Of a stretch of 64,000 bases of DNA, positions 22,744 through 34,700 are shown one piece after another (the stretch's first letter is position 1; the number at the start of each line of letters is the position of its first letter). The DNA is from Colocasia esculenta (lineage: Eukaryota > Streptophyta > Magnoliopsida > Alismatales > Araceae), in contig CM024753.1 of assembly GCA_014218235.1 (NCBI GenBank), forward strand, positions 175,374,348 through 175,438,347, given 5' to 3'. Both the position numbers and the translations under genes were made by a program. A model generated the notes under the pieces. The model saw nothing but the letters and a program-made list of their open reading frames with translations. It did not search any database and was not told the origin of the DNA.

Positions 22744-24192
22744 ATTACTTTGTAACGCCCCAATGACGAAAATCATCGAGGCATGATAGAAGGAATCAAT
22801 ATGGCAAGTAGTACTGTGGAGGTGACAATGTTGTTCGGTAATGGACCGAGCAGGTTCCCCACTGTACAGGGAGAGAATGATGGCCGATGCGGACGATGCC
22901 CTGCAAGATCAGAATGACATCAGGGGAGCCCGGTCGGTGGACCGGGAGAACCCTCTGATGCCTAACTCAGAAATGACTATGAAATATGGCGTGAAGGAAA
23001 GGGTTCTTTTGGTGTGTATTCTTGCACGTGGGCAATTCTGAGGAATGATTTCTTTTACCTTTGCATGAAGGTTACCATTTCTTATATGGGCATAGGACGT
23101 GAAGGGTGAAGACATGCTACCCATGAGTGGGGCTTAGAGGCTGCGACCATTGAGTTCCCAAGATGGATTTTGTCTGCCCTGATGATCAGTCCATCCCCAT
23201 ATAATTTTATTTAATTATATCAATTTTGGTGATTAAAAACCTTAACAAATATTCTATAACAATCCTTGATGAAGCTCATCCACAGGAAATAATCTAAGCA
23301 AAAATCTGTAAGTCTCTCTCACACTGCTAGTTAAAAGTTCAGAGCATGTATTTCCACTAAGCACACATAGATTTCCTTTTGTAGAACATTGATTTCCTTT
23401 ATAGCATAATGATTTCACAAGTAAAAGAACGACTCCATCGCTACATCGATTTCGGTCTCACAACAATTTCATAAGTGAAACATCGATTTCAGTCTCACAA
23501 CGATTTTGTAAGTGAAACATCGATTTCGGCCTCACAACGATTTCGTAAGTGAAACATCGATTTTGGCTTCGTAACGATTTCATAAGTAAAACATCGATTT
23601 CGGTCTCACAACGATTTTGCAAGTGAAATATCGATTTCGGCCTCATAACGATTTCGTAAGTAAAACATTGATTTCAGCTTCACAACGATTTCATAATTAA
23701 AACATTGATTTCAGTCTCACATCGATTTCCTTATTGAAACATCGATTTTGGTCTAACATCGATTTCCTTATTGAAACATCGATTTTGGTCTTGTAACGAT
23801 TCACTTATATCTGTACAACGATTTGCTTATATCTGTACAACAATTTGCTTATACAACGATTTACTTATATATGTGCAAGATTGCTTATACAACGATTGCT
23901 TATTAACAACGATTGCTTTGAACTAACTGTTACTAACCTTCATCGAAGATCGTGTTTTGTGTGAATGTCTTAAGTACAGGTACTAATCAAGTAAAAAATT
24001 TTAAAGACCCATTCACCCCCCCCCCCCCCTCTAGGCCTGTCAACCGGGCAACAGTGAATGCTTGCATGCATGTGTGATATGTAAAAAAAAAAAATGAAAC
24101 ACCAAATTTGCATCACAAATTGGTATTAGAAATCAAATAATGTTTGTGTGAAAAAATAACAAGTGTTTTGTCATTATCAAAAAGGGAGAGAT
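22744..24192. other. Non-coding LTR-like DNA ending in a poly-C tract and decayed primer site
   Basis: TGTAACGCCCC at 22751 looks like an LTR start. Near 24000-24051 the sequence has a poly-C tract (24017-24030), CTCTAGGCCTGTC and GGGCAACA, all typical of the 3' end of a Copia LTR. TTGGTATTAGAAATC near 24120 resembles a mutated tRNA primer site, and AAAAAGGGAGAGA at 24178-24191 is a polypurine tract. The internal region between them would be under 80 bp. No coding sequence was recognised. The 37-bp array is entered separately. Confidence 0.45.
23420..23920. repeat. 37-bp tandem array with degenerate short-period tail
   Basis: About nine consecutive units of 37 bp run from about 23458 to 23792. 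Each is a two-part unit such as CACAACGATTTCGTAAGTGA then AACATCGATTTCGGCCT. From 23793 the units shorten to about 16-22 bp (TACAACGATTTGCTTATAT). Since 37 is not a multiple of three and units differ, it is not coding. The half-unit of about 18.5 bp is built around CGATTT. Confidence 0.88.
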
Positions 24193-25596
24193 TGTTGTAC
24201 TATGCATATTTGATGATCACAAAAACACTAATTCTCATTTATGTTGAAAGGATCACAAAACACCAATTGGTATTCATCTTAATGACCCCAAGTATTGGTT
24301 TATTTATATTTAATTTGATGGTCTAATTTGTATGTGAAGTGTGCAACAAAATAGTCCAAAAGTCATGTTGAAGTGGACTTGCAAGGCCAAGGGCAAGTCA
24401 AAACATAAAAGAAGATATGTCAAGATTTGTTGAAGAGTGTGTCGACGCATGTTTCAGTGTTGTCGACAAATGTCCACAAGTGTGTTGACACATGTCAATT
24501 GTGTGACGACACATGTCAAGTTTCTGGAGTTTAATGTTGCAGTGGTGTCTGCACACAAGGCAAAATCGGTCGACCGATTTTGGTTTTTTGGACAATCGAT
24601 CTTTTAAAAAACATTGGTACTGGGATAGTAAGTAAATCAGATGACCGATTTGTAAATTAGGATGACCAATTTCGACAATTTCGACACTAACTTTTCTAAA
24701 AAGAGTCCTACGAGGGTCAAACTCCTTCCAAACTTTGAGAGACCTCTTGGAATTATAAATACAACATCTTCTCGTAATTTGAAAGAGTTCTACACGCCTC
24801 CAAGAGTTTGTTCTTGTGCTCTAGAGTTCAAGAGAGGTTGTGTTGCCTTAGAGAGAGCCAGCAGATGTTCTGAACCTATAGAAGTCTGAAGGACGAGTTT
24901 TCATCGTCCAAAAGTCTTCCAGATGGTCCAAGAAGTTGGTGTTGATTTGAAAGGAGTGGACTTGGTGCTGCGTGTTGTAAGACTTCATTCTGAAGCATTC
25001 TACATAGGTGAGTTCTGCATTGTGACATCGTCGAACAAAGACAATTATAAAGGCTGACTTTCTGTGACAGGGGGAATCTTTACTTTTGTGTTTAGTTGTT
25101 ATTCTCCTATCCAAGTTTTTCCTTTTGTTTTTATCTGAACAAAAGACATACTATGTGTGTGCTCTGGTTGTGAGCACATGGTTGTTGTATGGTGTGTGCG
25201 GCACGCTACATATTGGGTTATCTCGTCTCTGAAAACGAGGTGGGGTTTGTGTTGTCCCCGGAAACAACTATCTGTCGGGGGTTTGAGGCTTGTACCCTAG
25301 TTAAACAAGTTAGTGAAAATTCTCACAGGATGTGGGGTAGTGGACGTAGGCGCACCTATGGTCTGTTAGCCGAACCACTCTAAATCATGCGTGCATGTGT
25401 GGTTTGCTTTCTTCTCTTCTATCTTCACTCTACGTATGTTAGGATAGTTGGTTTCTCTGTTATAATTGTTATATCTGATGTGCATCTCACATGGTAGATT
25501 TACTTAGTTAAGTTTAATCTGTCTTGTGTGAAAGAAATTTTAAATAGGCGATAACCAATTCATCCCTCCTCTCTTGGTTAAGTTGACCATCGTACA
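24193..25596 (+). mobile_element. Copia-type LTR (probable 3' LTR)
   Basis: Starts TGTTGTACTATGCATATTTG directly after a polypurine tract, so it reads as a 3' LTR on the plus strand. Its start and end are related to those of the LTR pair at 31049 and 33916 (TGTTGTACTCTGG..., CCCTCCTCTCTTGGTT versus CCCTCCCCTCTTGATT). A TATA box (TATAAAT) lies at 24754-24760. Upstream of it are GTCGAC-containing words and a 22-bp perfect palindrome at 24561-24582. The 3' end is placed by analogy and is uncertain. Confidence 0.65.
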
Positions 25597-26449
25597 TACA
25601 TATTTCTATCTGAGATTGTTAATGTGGATCATGTTAATGATCATCATATGTTTAACGTTAACCATGTGTAGTTAGTAAATTAAGAGTTGTTCATGTGTTA
25701 TATGTTAAATTGCTAGTTGACTATGTATAGGCTTCATTGCTTATTATGTTCATGTCATGTTAGAATATGTGTGATAAGTATGTAGATGTGGCCATGAGTT
25801 ACTTGCTAAGTCTATTGCCTATATTTATACTTGCTAATGATACAGGTACAGATCCACTAGAGACTAAAAAGCTAAACGTGAGGAGTAATTGGTGACGTGG
25901 AGATTTACTTGGCTTGAGGAGTAGCTTGTTACTTTTACTTCTCCAATTTTGGAGAAGAAGCCAAAGCCATTGACAACCAACAAATAAACTCCAAAATCGG
26001 TCGACCAAGTTCGCTTGATCCAAAGGATAAAACGTGGCTTAAGGAACCTAGAATTGAATAATCAATCATACGGTTCTAGAACAACATGGTCAGATAAACT
26101 CTAAATAAGCTCCAAGTATAAATAGAATTGACCGACGGTATAGACATACACTTTTCGGAGGACATTGCTGCTGTAACCTGATCCGGTAAGCTCCTGCCTT
26201 CAGATTACTGCAGCCAGCTGGAATTCCCTAACGTTTTTCATGATCAAAATCATCACATTGATGCAGAACCAGACCAACGACCACCTGCCTAGGGGCGTAT
26301 TGATTCGTTGATCCCTAGTGACTAGTGAGTGTTTTTAAGAGAGACCGGTCTATATACTTCTCTCCCTGGCTTAACAATGCATAAGGTGCTTCTCAGTAAA
26401 TTTAAAGGAAATAAACTGATGGCAACAAAATATTGACAAATGTCGTTTA
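25597..26449. other. Intergenic DNA downstream of the minus-strand gene
   Basis: No gene recognised. AAAATCGGTCGACCAAG near 25994 shows the same word as the LTR at 24193 and suggests another decayed LTR piece. Confidence 0.4.
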
Positions 26450-26679
26450 AGAAAGAAAAAAAAAAGGGTCTTTATTGAGATGCATCAGACTTATTGACTA
26501 CATTGAGAGGCTGGGAAATACAAAGATTTGTAGTTTTGTACAATGGCCACAAGAAAACACTTCTTTTACATGAGTTGAAGCTCCCCACGGCCAATGAAGA
26601 TGAGACCACAGAGGTTGTCAGTACATGCATCTAGTCATGTCTCCTGAATCCATGTTCGTATGTGCTAATGCAAACTTAT
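26450..26679 (-). promoter_or_regulatory. Probable 3' UTR and polyadenylation signal of the unknown-function gene
   Basis: Read on the minus strand, the 230 bp after the stop codon at 26680 contain CTCAATAAAGACCC (about 26464-26477), a canonical AATAAA polyadenylation signal. It lies about 210 bp past the stop and is followed by an AT-rich tract. Confidence 0.6.
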
Positions 26680-29600
26680 CTACCACTTTACATCTAATGT
26701 CAAAGCTTCGGGGGGGACAATAACAGACTGAAGCTGTGTTAGTGAGATATTGAATAACAGACTGCTCCAGGCTGCAGAATCCACTGCTATAACAGGCCTG
26801 GTTAACTTTCTGATTGACAAAGGTTTCAGCCCCCTCCCAGGTTCTGCCCTCACCAAAACGTCAAACCGATCCTGCTCCATGGTGGGCCTTGTTTTCCATT
26901 CCGGGACCTTTCTCCAGATTCTGTCATTGTCACCAATGTCTCTCTCCAGTTCTATTCTGAATTTCACCAAGGTTGATGGCATGATTTTGGCCTTAAGGAA
27001 GTGTGGTGAACCCAACTGGGAAATTCGCTTGCCTAAAATGCTTCTGAGGATTTTCTCAAGAAGGCCCAACCGTGGACCAAGAGAGAGAAAAGACGGTGAA
27101 AGATCTGTTCTAGAATGAGCATCACTGTAGCATTTCTCTGGTAGCAGTTCCACGGTATCAGGAAACTGGAATGCAGTTTCAATATAAGCTTCTGAATTGT
27201 GAGGCTTGTGTGCAACCAAGGAAGCTGCACCTGAGATTTGCACAGAAAGTAATGGTGAGCAGAGAGAATATCCATGGAGCCAAAAGGCCTTCTCGTCATA
27301 GTCTGTCGTCAGGAGACTTCTACAAAGTGGCAATCTAGGGCTAGAAGGGTAACTGAGGGTGACTTCTTCTGCTCCTTCCACCTGCATTGTGATCCCTTCT
27401 CCAACAAGAATCCGTTTCAAACCAGTATGGGTGGTGTTCATCTGCACAACATGGAACATAATCCAGTTCAGAATTCTGCACAGATCATTTTATTAGCTGG
27501 CCTACATACATGTAGGCATTATTTAAAGAATGAAAAGGAAAAAGAACAGAAAATAATTCAAGGTGGTCTGAAACAAGATGTGGAAGATGGCAGAACATGG
27601 CATGTGAACTTGCATGTTGAATCACAAGCTCATATAGATTTTATCCCTTGTTCATGGTTTCCCATCACTTTCAGTTAGAGTGGTACAATGAGCACCAAGA
27701 AAGTACTTGAGAACTCAAAGAGAACACCAACTTTTTGTACAACCATGGTTTACTGCTTTAACTTGATCATGAAAGATAGTTTGACAGCATGAGCATGCCA
27801 AACCAAGAATAAATGTTTATATATGGGTCAATAAGTTTGCCTCTAGTACCATTCTCAATGACAATCCATTCATCTAGTCAACAAGAAGAATCAAAAACCT
27901 GGACACCAGTATGAAATTATCGCACCCTAAGTTTGGGGACAGCTACTCCTAGCTTTATGACTTTATCCCATTTTTGGGGGGTTGCCTGAGTAAATCTTGT
28001 CCTCATATCCTATCTTATAAACACATCAGATTCATAGTTAAACTTAGAAAAGCACATCCATTATTACTACATCTAACCATCTCGTTATATGTCTTGCTCA
28101 AGCCCTTCTACCATCTTCCACTTCAATTTTGAGAACGCCTTCTAAATTTCTAAGACACACAAGTTTAGATGATGTTGCAGAAGCCCAAACCATCTGCAGC
28201 CTATTTTCTCTCAAGTAAACATCAGTGAGCTAGATCCTGACACATCGATATACCAAGTCTTGTCCTTAATCTTTCCACATATCCATCTCAACATCCCCGT
28301 CTTTGCAACACACGGTTTTCGATGTGTAAGGACAGGACATGCCCCCATTGGTATGGATAGAGGGTTTCGGAGGGGATGACCCCGATTAGAACCTAAGCCT
28401 CAGTTTGGTAATAGGTTAGACTAAAGTTAACTCAGAGTTAACTCAAAACTAACTCAAAAAGTAGTTTGGAAAGGTTATAAAGTTAACTCAAGTGGGTTAG
28501 ATTAAAGGTGAGTCAAATGTGAGTTAACTCACAATTTTCTTGAGTTAACTCCAGAGGTGGGTTGGAGTTAATCCATTGAGTTAACTATCTTTTTGCTCTC
28601 ACGGTACACAATATTAATTGCTACTTTTTCTTTTCCCAACATAGGTTAACTCACTTTTTCTTACCAAAGTACATTTGAGAAAAATAAGTTAACTCACTAT
28701 AGTCAAATGAGTTAACTCAGATGCAAACAAAGTAAAAATGAGTTAAAAGTGGGCTAGCTCTGGGTTAAAGTTAATTTTAACCCAACCTATTACCAAACTG
28801 AGGCTTATAAGTGGTCTGGGTTTTACCATATTTCTGTGAACAGCTCTGCCACTGTGGCAGAGGCTCCCAAGAAAAAAGGGCTTTTCTACATCTTTTTTTC
28901 CTTGGCATCCAACATTAAGTACCACATAACAACACAGATACCATATCAATTCTATAAAAATTTTCCTTAAGCTTTAAAATCTTCAAGTATCTAACTTAGT
29001 TCACCTAATCATAAAATATTTACTTTGATAGCATCCCTTAGTATTCTAACTTGAAAGTAAGCCCTCTATTCTCATCACCTAAAAGAATAACATCCGCAAG
29101 TAGCATATGCATCAAGTCATACGAATATCCTTTTTAGAGACCTTTTCTCTGGTGACTACAAACCAACTCTTTATGCAGCCAAACATGTGCTTTCTCCAAA
29201 GTGGCAAACCATTATAGATCTTTTCTCCTCTCCCTATACCTCTAGATGAAGTGTCTTAGCAAGAAATAACTTTCACGATGGATCTACTGGGCATAAAATC
29301 AAACCAACTCTCTAAAAGACAAGCCACAGAGAAAAATTTCTTAACTACTCTCTCCCAATATGACCATGGTATAAGTGACAAGTTTTACACCATAATAGTC
29401 ATTACAATTATGTCAATCTCCTCTGTTTAAAAGAAATATAAGGTACCATGTTGTTTCTTCTGCATTCTAAACTCCGCTGATCCCTATTGAAATCCATTGT
29501 GTTTTCATGTAGGAATTGCCCAGACACCAACCATAAGCTCCTGCTGCAGCAAGATTTCCAGAGACCAAACTCACCAAAATGCTGACAGCAACTGCATATT

Positions 29601-31671
29601 GCAATCAGAACCTGTCCAATGCAGGATTGCCTGCATCATCGGTAATGAGTTGAACAATGAACTGCGACCAAGGTGCCCACTTTTTTAAATTATCATTTCT
29701 AAAATTCTAAATGGAGAAGATAACCACCAAGTTCACCAATGGATGTCAAGGCTGAAGGTACTCAAATTAACAGGCTGAAAGGTTCCAAGCAATGCAACTT
29801 TGTATGAGGAAACTCAGTGTCAGGAGCAGAACAGCTCAACAATGTCAGTTTCAATGTAATACTACAATAGGTTATACACTATGCTTAGCAACAAAACTCA
29901 CTACCAAATTAGACCAAAATACGCTTATAATAAAAAACATTCCGCAGCCTGATATCAGTTTCCTATGGATTCTAAATAGAGGAACCAAAATAGAACAGGA
30001 GCAGCTCAAAATTCGCAGCTGCTCAATCAGAATTTTCCAAATTCACAGCTTAAACCACTGTCACTATTTTTTGCCATAGAGGATAAAAGAAAGGGAAAAT
30101 TACATACATAACCTTGGAATACATCCAATTCGAGGTTATACCCTGAAATCTACATATTATATTCCATACCCCTGTATTCCATGTATTTTAATCATGTATA
30201 TCCCTACTGTTTGATTCCATCCATTTAACCCAACCACAATTGAGTTAAAAGGGCAAAAAAGACTACCTTGCCCTCTACAATTCTCACAAATTTCATTTTT
30301 TAATCTCTCTCTCTTGGTCGTATGGACAGCCCAGTCCAGCATGTGCCAGACTATGTCTCTCTCCCTCCACCGTCTCACTCCTACCCAGTTTGGCATGTGT
30401 CGACACAATCAAAGCTCCACACCTGATCAGCTTCAAAAGTACCCAACAATGGCAACAAGGATCCCCCTCTTCCTCCTCATTGTGCTCCTCTCTCTCTCTC
30501 CAAACCTCCACTACCCAAAGAATCGTGAGAGTTGCCTACTGGTTCCTAGAGAGTGGGTTCCCCGTCTCCAGCATCAACTCCACCCTCTTCACCTACCTCT
30601 TCTGCACTTTTGCCAAAGTCGACCCTAACTCCTGCTAAGTCACCATCTATTCCACCAAAGCTGCCACCTTCTTCAACTTCACCTCCACTGTCTGCCAAAA
30701 GAACCCCTCTGTCGCCACCCTCCTCTCTTTAGGCGGCGGCGGCAGCATGAACACCTCGCCAGCTTCAATGTTCTTGGCCATGGTTAGCAGAAACACCGCC
30801 AAGAAGGTCTTCATTGACTCCACCATTCAGTTTGCAATGTTGAATGGTTTCTTGGACCTCAACCATCAATGCAGAGGCTGGCCTCACAGGCCAACCTCAG
30901 CTGCCCTTGACCGCCATCATGTAGTACTCATCGGTCCTCAACTCAGTATATTACCCACCGAGGAAATCGCAAGCAGCCTAGACTGGATGAACATCATGGC
31001 CTACGACTATGACACCCCCAACTAGTGATCGATCACCAGCACCCACGCTGTTGTACTCTGGTAGATTCCGATGATAACAAAACATTGTGTTTGATGTCAT
31101 GAGATTGGATGATTTGGATTTGATGTGGTGGACCTCATGTCTTTGGATTTTCTTATATATATTGAGGGTCTAATTTGTGTGTTTAAGTGTGTGATAGGTG
31201 CAAGAAATCAAGGTTAAATACATGTGTTGGAAGGCCAAGACAAACGTATTTGAATTCCATGTCATTTGATTTTTAACATGATGTAATCTCTTGTTTTGTA
31301 GAAGATAGACAAACTGCCCAGTCCAAAATTGGTCTACTGAAAATCTGACTTGGTCGACCAAAGCTCCCAATGAACTGACTTGTAGCCTTGAAGACATCAT
31401 CCTGCTGTGGCAATACAGAGGAACTCCGGATTTTGTGATAGGGGAGCTTTAACTTAGTTTCCTCTTCATGAGTTTCTCTCTGTTTGGGTCATGTTGTTAG
31501 AATCTGAACAGTAATTGTCTGTGTGTGTTTGAGTTTGTCAACCAAGTGAGTGTGTGTGTAGTGATGGTTAGATATCGCCATTTGAAGAGTGTTTCTTCAT
31601 GTGTGTGTGGCAGGTTTATTCCTGTACCTAGTGTGTGGGGTGGGTGTTATCCTTTAGTTGGGTAAACAAGA

Positions 31672-31707
<36 letters not shown>

Positions 31708-34700
31708 GGCCTCAAGTACCGTGGGGGATACGCATAGGTTGCACGCGTTGTATAACTGAACCACTTTAAAAATCCTATGTGCACTGTGTAGTTTGCTTCC
31801 ATATCTTTGATCTCCCTTCTCACATGTGCACTAAGTAGATTTGTTTTCCGATGTGTGGGTCATCCATATCTCCTTAAGTCTATATTGTGTTCCTGCTGTG
31901 GTTGATTTGTTTTTATTGTGTGGTTTTAAATTATAATTGGACATAATCAATTCAGCCCTCCCCTCTTGATTACCCAGTGTCCTCAGGGACTTCAAAAGGC
32001 ACAATTGACAAAATGCATGCTTTAATCTGTGAACTGAAAAACACTGACAAAACTTATGAAAGGAAACAAAGCCTGGACAGCATACTCTAAGAATGAAGGT
32101 CAACTTTTAAAGAGAAGGTCTAGGCTACACCCCCAATAAGAAAAAGTCTTTTGAAACAAAAACATTCATTGTTCATGCGTCCAACATGTCAAGCACCTCT
32201 TATTCAAATGTCAAAAGAAATGTACATCCTAAAAGTTAAACTCATGAAAATAAATCAAAGCATGCTCCCCAACATGTGAATCAAATGCATTATCATGGAA
32301 AATCTCTAGAGAAAGTTTCAAATAAGAGTCAACAAAACCAATCAAACCACAAGAGTTCCAAATGCAACATGTTATTTTTATGGTTGCCATCGTAAATTCC
32401 ACTTGCTTCCTGAAGAGAAATGAAAAGCACTTGAACCTTGTTTGAATTAGAAAGGATTTGATTTTCTCAATGGACGATTTAGGTACCAAAAACTTCAGCA
32501 TGAAAAGTCTATGTTTTGCAGCTGCCTTGAATTTGCTGCGTAGACACTTCAACTGGAAGGTCTCTCAAGGCACATTAAAGAACACAATGGTGAGCATCAT
32601 GTACATCTTTCTGTGAACTCTTAGAACTTGGCATGAGTACTCTTTTAAATTGTGGTACTATGTGATTTTGATGATGTTCTGTGTGTAAAAATCTTGTAGA
32701 TGCAGCACATTTAGAAAAATTAAAAAAAAAAGGTCCTTCAGAGTCGCAGTATGTAGAGTCTCAAGTAGAAGGTTAACTGTGAGAGAGAATTTAGTTAGGC
32801 AAAAATAAAAAAGTGTGTCTAAGTGTGCATAAGTTATATTTGCTTGTACATTAGAATTTCTACATGCCAATTCATGTGTAATGCTTGTAAATACATGTAG
32901 AAACCAATTCCCTTGCTGTCCTATGGTTGAATCTCCTTATCATAAACAATTGCAATGACTCAGGGCTAAAGTGCATGTTTTAAACACCAAGGGGGAGAGA
33001 CATAGAGTGTTTTTCAGTTTTCACAAACATTAAGGGAGAGTTAGTTGGTTATGCCTTTAGCATTCTTCTCAAAAAACACCTAAAACTTATTGAACTTATG
33101 CACATATGTATTCTAATGAGTTTAACAGATATCAAACATGAGGATGATAAAAATTTTACTTAACACTTTAGTGATATTTGATATTCTGCATAATCATTGA
33201 AGAATAATCATGAGGAAAAGGCTAGCAGCCTACAAATGTGTTCAAAAACAAAAAGAAAAAGAAAACAAAATGTGGACTACCTAAACTTAGTAACCAAATC
33301 TCCCCACTAAACAAATGAAGAGTTTCACATCAAACGGTAAAGGTAACTCCAACATGAGACAAGACAAGAAAAGAAAAAGATAGAGTGCATGCTATCAAAA
33401 ATCAAGGATCTAAATTGAACTATGTAGAGTTGAAAAACAACCTCTTGTGTTAATTAGAAAGTTCATACGTCCACTTGTTTGATGTCCATTACGTATGTTA
33501 ATTCAAAGAGATGAAGTGTTATTAAACTTTGAGTGGATCTTGAGAAATTGTCTAAATACATGGAGTCATGGACTAATAAACTCTTCTCTTAATGCATCTC
33601 TTTCTCATTAGCAACTTTCAATCCAACACATTCTAGATCTTGAGTCATTTGCTTTCTCATATCCCACTCCTGCATTTTCAATGATGTCAAAAGAGGAGAA
33701 ATACCTGTAATTCCTTATATTATATATGGTACTCGCTTGTGTGAATGCATGGTGTTAAATCTATGTTCAAAAATCAAAACAAAAAGATGTATACCTAAAA
33801 ATCCAACAACAAACGAATAACCAAAAATTCAAAAATGAAATGAATGTTTGATGTGTTTGGATGTTTCTGGTTGAGGAATCTACAGATATTTTGTCATCAT
33901 CAAAAAAGAAGACATTGTTGTACTCTGGTAGATTTTGATGATAACAAAACATTGTGATTGATGTTATAAGATTGGATGATTTAGATTTGATGTGATGGAC
34001 CTTATGTCTTTGGATTTTCATATATATATATAATAATTTGTGTGTTTAATTGTGGGGTAGAGCAAGAAATCAAGATTAAATACATGTGTTGGAAGGCCAA
34101 GGTAAACATATTTTATTTCATGTCATTCGATTTCTAACACGGTGTGATCTCTTGTTTTGCAGGGGATAGACAAACTGCCCAATCCAAAATTAGTCAACCG
34201 AAAATCTGAATTGGTGGACCGAAATAAGTTGATGGTCGACCAAAAATTGTGTCGACTGAAGTCTAAATTGATTGACCGAAATTCTATATTGGTTGTTTGA
34301 CCGAAGTTCTGCGTTGGTTGATCGATTCCGGCATTTCGCCAATTATGAACTTTCCTATTTTGGTTCGACAGAAATTGGTGAAAGGGCAAAAATCTTTTGG
34401 AAACCTTCCAGTATATATAAAGGCATGTTTCTCAGTCAGAAGCATGCAATCCTAAGGCAATTTGGAGACGTCCTTGCTTTGGAGGGAGGTGTTCTACATC
34501 CCAGCAAGCTATGAAGACTTTGTCTATGTGCTGAGCATACAAAGAGTGAACGATTCAACCAGAAGTCTTGCTGTGGATCAAAGTGTTAATGTCAAATACT
34601 TCCAGACCACATGGATCTTCATGAGAATGATCTACATCGACTTGCAACCATGAAGACATCGTCGTGCTGTGACGATACAGAGGAGCTCTAGGTTTTGTGA

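Noticed and set aside
22841..23041. Small acidic protein gene (66 codons)
   Set aside because: No family resemblance, no splice or promoter support, and it lies in LTR-like DNA between two retroelements.
23458..23646. Minus-strand open frame across the array
   Set aside because: The 37-bp period is not a multiple of three, so the frame shifts from unit to unit. The frame is a by-product of the repeat.
23458..23792. CRISPR-like regular repeat
   Set aside because: The 37-bp units are contiguous, with no unique spacers, and the context is plant nuclear DNA. It is an ordinary tandem array.
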